Assembly (NCBI GenBank): GCA_016932715.1 | Contig: JAFGCG010000140.1 | Location: forward strand, 1 to 32,397 | Direction: 5' to 3' | Source of the DNA: Anaerolineales bacterium | GTDB taxonomy: Bacteria; Chloroflexota; Anaerolineae; Anaerolineales; Villigracilaceae | DNA length: 32,397 bases | Part shown: one piece after another, positions 23,592 through 31,584 of the stretch | Layout: each line of letters opens with the position of its first letter | How positions within the stretch are numbered: position 1 is the first letter of the stretch | The notes under the pieces: model-generated | Databases searched by the model: none | The model's input: the letters and a program-made list of their open reading frames with translations, nothing else | Told to the model about the DNA's origin: nothing | Position numbers and translations under genes: made by a program

Positions 23592-24833
23592 ATGCCTACG
23601 GGTGAAAAAATTCGTGTCATGATTGTTGACGACGTTTCCGAAACACGGGAAAACGTCAGGAAATTGCTGCAATTTGAGTCCGATGTGGATGTTGTGGGGG
23701 CGGCTCGTACTGGCAAGGAAGCCATCCAGCTCGCGCAGGATTTAAATCCAGATGTTGTTTTAATGGATATCAATATGCCTGATATGGATGGCATTTCTGC
23801 TACGGAGGCAATTCGTGCGAAGCAGCCCGCGGTCCAGGTTGTAATTCTTTCTGTGCAAGGCGATCAAAACTACATGCGCCGGGCCATGCTGGCAGGCGCG
23901 CGGGATTTTCTTACAAAACCACCCCTGGGCGACGAGTTGATCTCCGCGATCCGGCGTGCCGGTTCAATGGCACAATCGGAGCGAGAAAAAAACGCACAGG
24001 TTCAGGCTGCTCCAGCGGCCAGCCATGTCGGCGCGGCGGTCGGTTATGGATCGGCGAATGGTAAAGTCGTAACCATCTATAGTCCGAAAGGTGGTACAGG
24101 CTGCACGACACTGGCTGTTAATCTGGCGTTGACCCTGCATAATGAGGATACGCGGGTTGCATTGGTGGACGCCAATCTTCAATTTGGCGACGTTGCCGTC
24201 TTCCTGAATGAGCAGGGAAAAAACACCATCGTCGATCTGAGCCCGCGGGCCGAAGAGTTGGATCCTGAAATTGTCGAGGATGTCATGCTGAAACATGCTG
24301 CCTCCGGCATGCATATTCTCGCGGCGCCAAGCCGGCCCGAGTATGCTGAGAGGGTCACGAGCAGCCAATTTATCAAGGTCCTCGAATATTTGCGACACTT
24401 ATATGCCTATATCGTTGTCGATACCGCCACCCTTCTGACCGATGTCACCTTGGCTGCCATTGACGTCAGCGACGTTCTGGTATTGGTGACCACGCAGGAT
24501 ATTCCCGCGATCAAGAATTGCCGACTCTTTCTTGACCTTTCTCAGACCCTTGGCATCGAACGTGAGCGCATTCTTTTTGTCATGAACCGCTTCGATAAAA
24601 GGATCAATATTACACCGGAGCGGGTGACTGAAAACCTGAAACAGGAAGTTGTTTCGGTGATCCCCTTTGATGAACAGACAGTTACAAAAGCCGTCAATCG
24701 GGGCGTCCCGTTTGTTTTGGAGAGCAGGAATCAGCCTGCGGCGCGAGGGATCTTTTCCCTTGCTGAGAGCGTGCGGGCCCGTGTGGCGGCGCAGGAGTCT
24801 GCAGAAGAGCCGAATCGTGCAATGAAACGGTAA
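23592..24833 (+). CDS. cpaE: TadZ/CpaE-type receiver plus ParA-like ATPase
   Basis: The ATG at 23592 is preferred to a TTG at 23583. The 413-residue protein begins with an intact receiver domain: DD pocket near residue 11, Asp59 in VLMDINMPDMDG, switch Ser in VVILSVQGD and Lys in FLTKPPLGDEL. After an Ala-rich linker comes a MinD/ParA-type ATPase domain with the deviant Walker A KGGTGCTT at residues 166-173 and the following LVDANLQFGDVAVFL. The second Lys of KGGxGKT is replaced by Cys, as is common for TadZ. TadZ localises the pilus machine, often at a pole. It stands between CpaB and TadA, as usual. Confidence 0.9.
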   Translation: MPTGEKIRVMIVDDVSETRENVRKLLQFESDVDVVGAARTGKEAIQLAQDLNPDVVLMDINMPDMDGISATEAIRAKQPAVQVVILSVQGDQNYMRRAMLAGARDFLTKPPLGDELISAIRRAGSMAQSEREKNAQVQAAPAASHVGAAVGYGSANGKVVTIYSPKGGTGCTTLAVNLALTLHNEDTRVALVDANLQFGDVAVFLNEQGKNTIVDLSPRAEELDPEIVEDVMLKHAASGMHILAAPSRPEYAERVTSSQFIKVLEYLRHLYAYIVVDTATLLTDVTLAAIDVSDVLVLVTTQDIPAIKNCRLFLDLSQTLGIERERILFVMNRFDKRINITPERVTENLKQEVVSVIPFDEQTVTKAVNRGVPFVLESRNQPAARGIFSLAESVRARVAAQESAEEPNRAMKR

Positions 24834-24874
24834 ATCTTATACCCAGGCTTTATATGCTGAGGAGATGAAGCAAG

Positions 24875-26284
24875 ATGTCTCTCTTAAAACGTATCGAACA
24901 AGGTCAAGGTGGTACTGGCTCGGGCCAGTCCTCTGATAATCAGGGAGCCGAAAGTTCGCGCCTCTCGTCGCTACAGGCGCGACGGGTAAATGCGCCGATC
25001 ACTTCCCCTCAGGCAGGCTCCTATTTCGATCTTAAAACCCGGGTTCAGAATAAGCTTCTTTCTGAGCTGGACCCATCCATGGATATCACAAGGACAGAGG
25101 AGGTGCGCCGGACTATTCAAGATCTGTTCGAGCAAATCCTTGCGGAGGAGAACATTGTCCTTTCGCGGCCGGAACGCGCACGCTTGTTCGAGCAGATTGC
25201 CGCGGAAATTCTTGGCCTGGGGCCACTCCAGCCTCTGCTGGAGGATGATACGATTACCGAAATTATGGTAAATGGAGCAAAGAACATTTATATCGAACGC
25301 AAAGGGAAAGTACATCGTGTCCCTGTGACGTTCGAGAACAATGATCACGTGATGCGTATTATCGATCGCATCGTTGCGCCTCTTGGCCGCCGTATTGATG
25401 AGTCGAGCCCCTATGTGGATGCACGCCTGCCTGACGGTTCCCGTGTGAACGCAGTGATCCCTCCCATCTCGCTGGTTGGCCCTGTATTGACTATTCGTAA
25501 ATTTTCACGGAATCCTATTACTGTGGAGCAATTGATCCAGTTTGGATCCATTACACAGGAGGCGATACAATTTCTTAAGGCCTGTGTCGAGTCGCGCTTA
25601 AATATTATTATTTCAGGCGGTACAGGTTCAGGCAAGACCACGTTTCTTAACATTCTTTCCGGTTACATTCCCGGGGATGAACGCATTATCACCATCGAAA
25701 ATGCTGCGGAACTGCAATTGCGCCAGGAACATGTAGTGACCCTGGAATCCCGCCCTCCAAACATTGAGGGTCGCGGAGAAATAACAATTCGTGACCTGGT
25801 CGTCAATTCCCTCCGTATGCGTCCTGAACGTATCATTGTCGGTGAGATTCGCGATGCGGCAGCCCTGGATATGTTGCAGGCAATGAATACGGGTCACGAT
25901 GGTTCAATGACCACGGCTCACTCCAACAGTCCGCGCGATACTCTGTCTCGTATTGAAACTATGACGATGATGGCTGGTATGGAACTGCCGGTAAGAGCCA
26001 TTCGTGAGCAGGTCTCCTCGGCGATCGACCTGGTCGTTCACCAGGAACGTATGCGGGATGGCACGCGTAAAGTCACTCACATTACCGAAGTAAGCGGCAT
26101 GGAAGGTGAAGTCATCACCATGACCGATATCTTCGTCTTTGAGCAAACCGGTATCGAAAATGCACAAATCGTGGGCCGTTTGCGGCCTACGGGTTTGCGG
26201 CCAAAGTTTATGGACAAGATTGAAGCAACCGGAATTAATCTGCCTCCATCCATCTTTGGCATTGGTGAACGTCGACGTTACTAA
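24875..26284 (+). CDS. cpaF: Tad pilus secretion ATPase TadA/CpaF
   Basis: The 469-residue protein is a GspE/VirB11-superfamily hexameric ATPase. The N-terminal domain includes [20 protein letters not shown], typical of CpaF. Walker [10 protein letters not shown] lies near residues 248-256. An Asp-box region [15 protein letters not shown], a Walker B region [18 protein letters not shown] and a His-box [15 protein letters not shown] stretch ([16 protein letters not shown]) follow. It powers both pilus extension and, in some systems, retraction at the inner membrane face. It is followed at 26 bp by TadB. The family is unambiguous. Confidence 0.95.
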   Translation: MSLLKRIEQGQGGTGSGQSSDNQGAESSRLSSLQARRVNAPITSPQAGSYFDLKTRVQNKLLSELDPSMDITRTEEVRRTIQDLFEQILAEENIVLSRPERARLFEQIAAEILGLGPLQPLLEDDTITEIMVNGAKNIYIERKGKVHRVPVTFENNDHVMRIIDRIVAPLGRRIDESSPYVDARLPDGSRVNAVIPPISLVGPVLTIRKFSRNPITVEQLIQFGSITQEAIQFLKACVESRLNIIISGGTGSGKTTFLNILSGYIPGDERIITIENAAELQLRQEHVVTLESRPPNIEGRGEITIRDLVVNSLRMRPERIIVGEIRDAAALDMLQAMNTGHDGSMTTAHSNSPRDTLSRIETMTMMAGMELPVRAIREQVSSAIDLVVHQERMRDGTRKVTHITEVSGMEGEVITMTDIFVFEQTGIENAQIVGRLRPTGLRPKFMDKIEATGINLPPSIFGIGERRRY

Positions 26285-26310
26285 TCTGGTGATTTTGACA
26301 GGCTGCTGAA

Positions 26311-27264
26311 ATGAATCCGATAATCTTGCTTGGCGGTGGCGCTCTTATCTTGCTCCTTCTCATCGTGGGCGTGATCGTTTCTATCACCAGCGAGCGCTCC
26401 CTGGTTGAGGAGCGCCTGGGTCGATTCCTGGAAGACGAGAAACGGGAGCCGGATGCCGAAACCGGGGGCTCGCTCGTTACCGAATGGCTTAATCGCAGGG
26501 TAGCAAAGTCATCCCTGGGGGATCGCGTCGCGCGTGAGCTCGCCCGTGCAGACCTCAAGTTTAAGGTGGCGGAGTATTTTGCGCTGATCTTCATAGCCAC
26601 TGTTATAGTAGGTTTTGCTGCCTGGATGCTCCAGCCAAATGTCGTTTCGGCAGCCATTGGCGCGGCGATTGGGTTCTTCCTGCCTCGGCTTTATGTGAAA
26701 CGTCAACAAGCCGTCAGGTTGCAGAAGTTTGGTGATCAATTGGGGGACATGCTGAACCTGATGGTCAATGGCTTGCGGGCGGGCTATTCTACGATGCAGG
26801 CGATGGAAGCGGTCAGCAAGGAATTGCCAAGTCCGATCTGCGATGAATTTCATCGCGTTGTGCAGGAAATGCAGATCGGTATCTCAATGGAAGGGGCGCT
26901 GGAGAATCTTTTGCGCCGTATTCCCAGTGAAGATCTGGACTTTGTAATTACTGCAATCAATGTTCAGCGGGAGGTGGGCGGTAACCTTTCTGAAATTCTG
27001 GACACGATCTCATTTACCATTCGGGAACGTGTGAGAATCAAGGGTGAGATTCGTGTGATGACCGCAAATGTCCGGACTTCTGCGACAGTGCTATCAATGA
27101 TTCCTCTGTTTTTGACAATTGCGTTGTGGTTTGTCAGCCCTGAATATATTGGCAGCTTCTTCGATAATGGACCTTTCTGCGGCTGGCTGGCTGTGGGCAC
27201 AGTTGTCATCATGATCGTCTCAGGTTATCTTGTGATGATGAAAATCGCTGATATCGAGGTGTAA
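26311..27264 (+). CDS. tadB: Tad pilus platform protein TadB
   Basis: The 317-residue protein has a T2SSF domain (about residues 150-275), with the motif LGDMLNLMVNGLRAGYSTMQAMEAVSKELPSP and the T2SSF-like QREVGGNLSEILDTISFTIRER stretch. Membrane segments lie at the N-terminus (about 1-25), at about 90-125, and two at the C-terminus. It forms the inner membrane platform with TadC that acts between TadA and the pilin. The stop at 27264 lies one base before the start of TadC, so the two are coupled. Confidence 0.92.
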   Translation: MNPIILLGGGALILLLLIVGVIVSITSERSLVEERLGRFLEDEKREPDAETGGSLVTEWLNRRVAKSSLGDRVARELARADLKFKVAEYFALIFIATVIVGFAAWMLQPNVVSAAIGAAIGFFLPRLYVKRQQAVRLQKFGDQLGDMLNLMVNGLRAGYSTMQAMEAVSKELPSPICDEFHRVVQEMQIGISMEGALENLLRRIPSEDLDFVITAINVQREVGGNLSEILDTISFTIRERVRIKGEIRVMTANVRTSATVLSMIPLFLTIALWFVSPEYIGSFFDNGPFCGWLAVGTVVIMIVSGYLVMMKIADIEV

Positions 27265-27265
27265 G

Positions 27266-28201
27266 ATGGGATCGCTCATAGTTGGTGCTGTTGTTCTGAT
27301 CGTTGCAGTTGCGGTGATTATTGTAAGTCTGCAAAGAAACGCACGTGGAGAAGAAGAAGAAGACCCTTTGCAGGCGCGTTTGGCTGAGTTTATTCAAAGA
27401 GGTGATGTCACGTCGCTGGAGGAAATCGAATTATCCCAGCCATTCAGCGAGCGCGTAATTATTCCGGCGCTTAATTGGGTAGGCCGGTTTTCTGCTCGCT
27501 TTACACCACAAAAGGTCATACAGGATATCGCCCGACAAATGGAATTGGCGGGCAACCCCTGGCCTATCGATCCTGCAACATTTCTTACGATTCGCTTTAT
27601 ACTGGGTGTGGTACTTGGCGGCTTGGCGGTTGCGGCTTTTATGGGGTCTGCTACATGGTCGACCACCGACAAAGTCATGTTTATTGGTGGAGCAGCGGTG
27701 GGAGGCTTTTGGCTGCCTCAAATTATGCTCTCGAGCAGGGTCACGAAGCGTCAAAAGGATATTCGTAAAGCCATGCCGGATGCCCTGGATCTGCTTACCG
27801 TTTGTGTGGAGGCGGGGCTCGGCTTTGATGCGGCAATGTCAAAAGTCGCAGAAAAGTGGGAGACAGAGCTGTCCATGGCATTTGCCCGCGTGATTCGTGA
27901 AATCCAGTTGGGTAAAGTTCGGCGTGATGCCTTAAAAGATATGTCTGATCGTCTTGGTATTCCCGAAATGACGAGTTTCGTCGCGGCGATCATTCAAAGT
28001 GAACAGCTTGGTGTTAGTCTGGCAAAAGTCTTGCGCATTCAATCTGATCAGATGCGTTTGAAGCGCAGGCAGCGCGCAGAGGAAGAGGCTCACAAGGCTC
28101 CTATTAAAATGATTATCCCTATGGCATTGCTGATCTTTCCAACTATTATGATTATCATCCTGACCCCGGCTGCCCTGCAAATTATGGCGACTTTCGGCTG
28201 A
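27266..28201 (+). CDS. tadC: Tad pilus platform protein TadC
   Basis: The 311-residue protein has the same overall plan as TadB: an N-terminal helix, a pair of membrane segments near residues 100-150 and a T2SSF domain from about 165 to 280. That domain includes MPDALDLLTVCVEAGLGFDAAMSKVAEKW and QSEQLGVSLAKVLRIQSDQMRLKRRQRAEE. A final hydrophobic segment ends the protein. It is the second membrane platform subunit of the Flp pilus. The locus ends here: no tadE, tadF, tadG, tadD or prepilin peptidase gene follows, since the next gene encodes ComF. Confidence 0.92.
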   Translation: MGSLIVGAVVLIVAVAVIIVSLQRNARGEEEEDPLQARLAEFIQRGDVTSLEEIELSQPFSERVIIPALNWVGRFSARFTPQKVIQDIARQMELAGNPWPIDPATFLTIRFILGVVLGGLAVAAFMGSATWSTTDKVMFIGGAAVGGFWLPQIMLSSRVTKRQKDIRKAMPDALDLLTVCVEAGLGFDAAMSKVAEKWETELSMAFARVIREIQLGKVRRDALKDMSDRLGIPEMTSFVAAIIQSEQLGVSLAKVLRIQSDQMRLKRRQRAEEEAHKAPIKMIIPMALLIFPTIMIIILTPAALQIMATFG

Positions 28202-28213
28202 CAATTATTCTCC

Positions 28214-28951
28214 GTGAAGGACATACCCTGGTCGTATCGCCTTTATCGATTGACCTGGAAGGGGCTGGATTTGCTCTTCCCGCCCATCTGTGGCGGGTGT
28301 AGAAAAATGGGATGGCGCTGGTGCCCTGATTGCCAGACACACGTTCCGCGCATCCACAAGCCATTCTGTGAAAAGTGTGGGATACCCACCCTGGGGGCCG
28401 ATGTATGTGAAAAATGCAAAACGGATCCGCCTGCATACCAGATGATGCGATCGTGGGCGGTTTTTGATTCGCCGGTCCAGAATGGATTGCACACGATGAA
28501 GTATCGCCGCAATATTGGGCTTGGCGAAGCCATTGCCATGCAGATGGTGGACTTTGTCCAGCCTTTGTGCTGGCCGGTAGAGATGTTGATCCCTGTTCCT
28601 CTTGGAAAAAAGCGCTTAAAAGAGAGGGGTTATAATCAAGTTGGCTTGGTGGCGCGTCCGTTGGCTTATCAGATGGGATGGAGGTATATGCCGCGTGCAC
28701 TCTGGAAGACGCGCGACGCGCGCTCCCAGGTTGGCCTGAACCTCTCCCAGCGGCGCGAAAATGTCCAGAACGCGTACCAGGCTGACCCGCAGGCCGTGCA
28801 GCGGAGATCCGTCCTGATCATGGATGATGTGGCGACAACGGGGTCCACCGTCCTGGCTTGCAGCGAAGCACTGCTTTCTGCCGGTGCGCAAAAAGTTTAT
28901 GTACTGACCATTGCACGCGCGCTTCCACATCATGGTCTGGATCGTGTTTGA
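28214..28951 (+). CDS. comF: ComF-family phosphoribosyltransferase-like protein
   Basis: The 245-residue protein starts at a GTG 12 bp after tadC. Four CxxC-like pairs in the N-terminal 75 residues (ICGGC, WCPDC, FCEKCG and VCEKC) form the zinc-ribbon region of ComF. The PRT fold follows with YNQVGLVARPLA, SQVGLNLSQRREN and the PRPP-binding loop VLIMDDVATTGST. ComF is needed for DNA uptake in naturally competent bacteria, where it interacts with single-stranded DNA-handling proteins; its enzymatic activity is uncertain. Position after a type IV-like pilus locus is suggestive but comF is often found elsewhere. Confidence 0.88.
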   Translation: MKDIPWSYRLYRLTWKGLDLLFPPICGGCRKMGWRWCPDCQTHVPRIHKPFCEKCGIPTLGADVCEKCKTDPPAYQMMRSWAVFDSPVQNGLHTMKYRRNIGLGEAIAMQMVDFVQPLCWPVEMLIPVPLGKKRLKERGYNQVGLVARPLAYQMGWRYMPRALWKTRDARSQVGLNLSQRRENVQNAYQADPQAVQRRSVLIMDDVATTGSTVLACSEALLSAGAQKVYVLTIARALPHHGLDRV

Positions 28952-28973
28952 CAATGGCGCGCCTGCGCCATTG
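28952..28973 (+). other. Perfect hairpin between comF and hpf
   Basis: CAATGGCGC (28952-28960) and GCGCCATTG (28965-28973) form a 9-bp perfect stem with a 4-nt loop. It starts right at the comF stop codon. No T run follows, so it is not a clear intrinsic terminator. It ends 22 bp before the hpf start. Confidence 0.6.
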
Positions 28974-28995
28974 ATAAATCAATTCAGGAGGTTCT

Positions 28996-29562
28996 ATGGT
29001 ACAAAAAGTTGAGACCGTAGCACGCAACATGCGGCTGACCGACAATACACGCGACTATGTTGAAAAGAAGGCGGCCAAGCTTGAACGTTACCTCCAGGAG
29101 ATTGAGGAAGTTCGGATTGAGCTGTCGCATGCCAAGTCGGCGCGCAGCGCTCTGGACCGGCAGGTGGCACAGATTACGGTTCATGGCAAAGGGTTCATTC
29201 TGCGGTCCGAGGAACGAGCGGATGACATTCACGCGGCATTCGATGCCGCGCTCGACAAAATGCAGCGTCAGGTCGATCGGTATAAAGGCAAGCGCAATCG
29301 CGGGCGCGGCGATGGACGTTCTGCTGCCGAAGTGGTGGAAGAAGAAATCCCTGTGGATGAGACAGGTGAATTGCTCCCGCTGATCGGTCGACGTAAAAAG
29401 TTTATCGTTCTACCGATGACTGAGGACGAGGCGGTTGAGCAGATGCGACTGCTCGGGCATGATAACTTCTTCATTTTCTTCAATGCTGAGCAGAACGCCA
29501 TTCAGGTTTTGTATCGCCGCCGGAATGGCACATACGGCTTGATCGAGCCTGTGGTTGGTTAA
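28996..29562 (+). CDS. hpf: Long-form ribosome hibernation promoting factor (HPF/RaiA)
   Basis: The 188-residue protein has an AGGAGG Shine-Dalgarno before the ATG. The N-terminal S30AE domain (about residues 1-95) is basic and includes VARNMRLTDNTRDYVEKKAAKLERYL. After an acidic linker comes the C-terminal dimerisation domain, KKFIVLPMTEDEAVEQMRLLGHDNFFIFFNAEQN followed by VLYRRRNGTYGLIEP. The long form causes 100S ribosome dimers in stationary phase or stress. The gene probably forms its own unit and ends before the long palindrome at 29583. Confidence 0.95.
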   Translation: MVQKVETVARNMRLTDNTRDYVEKKAAKLERYLQEIEEVRIELSHAKSARSALDRQVAQITVHGKGFILRSEERADDIHAAFDAALDKMQRQVDRYKGKRNRGRGDGRSAAEVVEEEIPVDETGELLPLIGRRKKFIVLPMTEDEAVEQMRLLGHDNFFIFFNAEQNAIQVLYRRRNGTYGLIEPVVG

Positions 29563-29582
29563 TGGCTTGGGATGTTAAGATA

Positions 29583-29629
29583 ATCAATCCGACCTCACAG
29601 GTCTCCACGACCCGTGAGGTCGGATTGAT
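29583..29629. repeat. Long palindromic hairpin upstream of folE
   Basis: A 16-bp perfect stem joins 29583-29598 (ATCAATCCGACCTCAC) with 29614-29629. After one mismatch four further pairs follow, leaving a 5-nt loop. It ends 17 bp before the folE start. No T run follows on either strand. It could be a REP-like mobile palindrome, an mRNA-stability stem for hpf, or an attenuating structure for folE. Confidence 0.8.
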
Positions 29630-29646
29630 ATTGGCAAGGAGTGAAA

Positions 29647-30273
29647 ATGGAATTCGACGATGATTTTGATGTCAGGAACCTCGAGGGAGTAAATATCGAT
29701 TACGAAGCCGTCAGGAAGGCAGTTTTTGCAATCATAAAAGCCGTGGGGGAGGACCCGGAGCGGGAAGGCTTGCAAAACACACCCGATCGCGTCTCGCGCA
29801 TGTATGCGGAACTACTGAACGGTTATAGTGCCGACCCCCAAAAAATTATCAATGAGGCTTTATTCAATATCAACTATGATGAGATGGTGCTGGTGCGGGA
29901 TATCGAGTTTTACAGTTTGTGTGAGCATCACATGCTGCCGTTCCTCGGCCGCGCCCATGTGGCTTATCTTCCTAAAGGGAAAGTGATCGGCTTGTCCAAG
30001 ATCCCGCGCATTGTGGATATGTATGCCCGCAGGCTGCAGGTTCAGGAACGGATGACCCGTCAGATTGCCGATCTGCTCCAGGAAGTACTGGAGCCGCAGG
30101 GTGTCGCCGTCGTTGTGGAAGCTGTGCATATGTGCTCGATGATGCGCGGAGTGAAGAAACATGACGCGCGCATGACGACCTCTGCCATGCATGGGGCATT
30201 TCGCGCGAACCTGGCGACGCGCCAGGAATTTCTTGACAATATTTCCCGACCGCGGGTGGCCGATAACATCTAG
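29647..30273 (+). CDS. folE: GTP cyclohydrolase I
   Basis: The ATG at 29647 is preferred to the GTG at 29641 because AAGGAG sits 5 bp upstream. The 208-residue protein has the zinc site Cys92 and His95 in [10 protein letters not shown] and Cys163 in [10 protein letters not shown]. The spacing of 3 and 68 residues is that of the Escherichia coli enzyme. The GTP-binding end [16 protein letters not shown] is present. It converts GTP to 7,8-dihydroneopterin triphosphate, the first step of folate synthesis. FolB and FolK for later steps lie convergently downstream. The enzyme is the zinc-dependent type IA. Confidence 0.97.
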   Translation: MEFDDDFDVRNLEGVNIDYEAVRKAVFAIIKAVGEDPEREGLQNTPDRVSRMYAELLNGYSADPQKIINEALFNINYDEMVLVRDIEFYSLCEHHMLPFLGRAHVAYLPKGKVIGLSKIPRIVDMYARRLQVQERMTRQIADLLQEVLEPQGVAVVVEAVHMCSMMRGVKKHDARMTTSAMHGAFRANLATRQEFLDNISRPRVADNI

Positions 30274-30351
30274 CTGTTCCCACCACTGGATCTCAACACG
30301 TTGCGCTGGACAATATTTCGAGGGGAGCGAAACCGCTTCAGATCCGGGATT

Positions 30352-30837
30352 TCAGCTGGTTCCGTTAAACCGATCCAATACCCCCGGACGCGCTTCCATC
30401 CATACTTTCTGCCGGAGGTATGCTGCCTGTTGGAGGATACTTTCCCGGGTGACCGGGTGTTCGTATTTGGGGTGGATTTCTGCCAGAGGGACGACAACAA
30501 ATGCCTGTTTCCAGAACTTGTCATCGCAGAGCTGCTCGTCGAAAACGACGATGTCGATATCGATCGTGCGCGCTGCATACTTATCTGCACTTCTTTTCCT
30601 TGCAAGCTTTGTCTCGATGGGGTGAATGACTTTTTCTTTTACCTCCGTGCGCGAGAGGGGCGTGGCAAACAACACACAGGCATTGAGGAAATTCGGCCCG
30701 GGGGATCCCACTGCTTCCGACTCCCAGGCTCGCGAGACGCTGTGAATTTCCCCGTATTCCTGAAGCAGCTCAACTGCCCTGGGCAGGTTCGCCTCGGGCT
30801 GGATATTCGAGCCCAGACTCAGGTACACCTGATGCAT
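30352..30837 (-). CDS. folK: 6-hydroxymethyl-7,8-dihydropterin pyrophosphokinase (HPPK)
   Basis: The 161-residue protein begins VYLSLGSNIQPEANLPRAVELL, the HPPK opening strand, and has the RTIDIDIVVFD motif (R-T-[IL]-D-[IL]-D) that binds two magnesium ions in the active site. It also has the usual VVVPLAEIHPKYEHP stretch. It transfers pyrophosphate from ATP to 6-hydroxymethyl-dihydropterin before dihydropteroate synthesis. It follows folB with a 2-bp gap in a minus-strand pair. The product is slightly short but complete. Confidence 0.95.
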   Translation of the reverse strand: MHQVYLSLGSNIQPEANLPRAVELLQEYGEIHSVSRAWESEAVGSPGPNFLNACVLFATPLSRTEVKEKVIHPIETKLARKRSADKYAARTIDIDIVVFDEQLCDDKFWKQAFVVVPLAEIHPKYEHPVTRESILQQAAYLRQKVWMEARPGVLDRFNGTS

Positions 30838-30839
30838 GA

Positions 30840-31196
30840 CTACTCCCCGCGGCTGCGCTCGATCTCCACGCCGACAGATTTTGCAAACCGCACTGCGCCG
30901 GGCTTCTCCACTCGCAGGATAACTTTTTGTACGCCTTTATCCTCGAAGCAAATTTTCACCAAATCATTTGCCAGCGCCTCGACGGTCAGCCGCTCTGCGC
31001 TTTCCGCATGCGCCTGGATTCGTTTGCTCATTTTGCTGTAATCGACGCAGTCCGCGATGCTGTCTGTTTCCGCGGCGCGGCGCGTATCGGTGAACAGGGT
31101 GATGTTGATCAAAATATCCTGGGCGCGTTTGCGTTCCCAATCATTGACGCCGATAATCCCGCGTACAAGTAAGTCCTTGATAATGACTCTATCCAT
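30840..31196 (-). CDS. folB: Dihydroneopterin aldolase
   Basis: The ATG at 31196 has AAGGAA upstream and gives 118 residues, normal for FolB. It opens DRVIIKDLLVRGIIGVNDWERKRAQDILINITLF, the typical T-fold start with the Glu that anchors the pterin. It ends VILRVEKPGAVRFAKSVGVEIER, with the conserved Lys and the EKP motif. It converts dihydroneopterin to 6-hydroxymethyl-dihydropterin and glycolaldehyde. It is co-transcribed with folK (2-bp gap). It begins downstream of the repeat-rich spacer at 31197-31584. Confidence 0.95.
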   Translation of the reverse strand: MDRVIIKDLLVRGIIGVNDWERKRAQDILINITLFTDTRRAAETDSIADCVDYSKMSKRIQAHAESAERLTVEALANDLVKICFEDKGVQKVILRVEKPGAVRFAKSVGVEIERSRGE

Positions 31197-31266
31197 CTTG
31201 CGATTTCCTTCCAGGGTCTGCGTGTAGCCAGATTGTTGTCCTACAAGCCAGCATTCAAACAAACCA

Positions 31267-31540
31267 GGCTCTACCGTTTTTAACGAGAAGCCTCAAGACC
31301 TCAGCCGCGCCTCCTTCGACAGGCTCAGGACAAGTTTCGCGAATTGGCACGAATTTCTAAAACTTTTCGCGAAAATTCGCATGAATTCGTGGCAAAGAAA
31401 CCGTGAGCCTTGGCTTCGTCCCGCCCAAAACGGGAGAGCCGGAGAAAGCCTTGTAAAAATATGCCGCTTTGCTCCTTTGTGCACTTCGTGTTTGGGTCTT
31501 TTCCCGCCAGAAACGGGAGAGCCACAAACCGTTTTTTCAA
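31267..31540. repeat. Composite palindromic intergenic repeat (copy 2, inverted)
   Basis: The 388-bp spacer between the SDR gene and folB holds no gene. It contains GGCTCTACCGTTTTTAACG (31267-31285), matching the reverse complement of copy 1 at 12247-12265. A REP-like CCTTCGACAGGCTCAGG (31313-31329) follows. Then comes the palindromic core with GAATTCGTGGCAAAG (about 31333-31397), inverse of copy 1's core. Two GAGCC-tailed hairpins lie at 31420-31440 and 31503-31523, and CTTTGTG/CTTCGTG words between them. Compared with copy 1 the extra insert inside the core is absent and one hairpin is added. Confidence 0.75.
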
Positions 31541-31584
31541 AGTCGTTCCGGGTTGAGGTGGCAGGATATAACTGGCTTCGGGAT

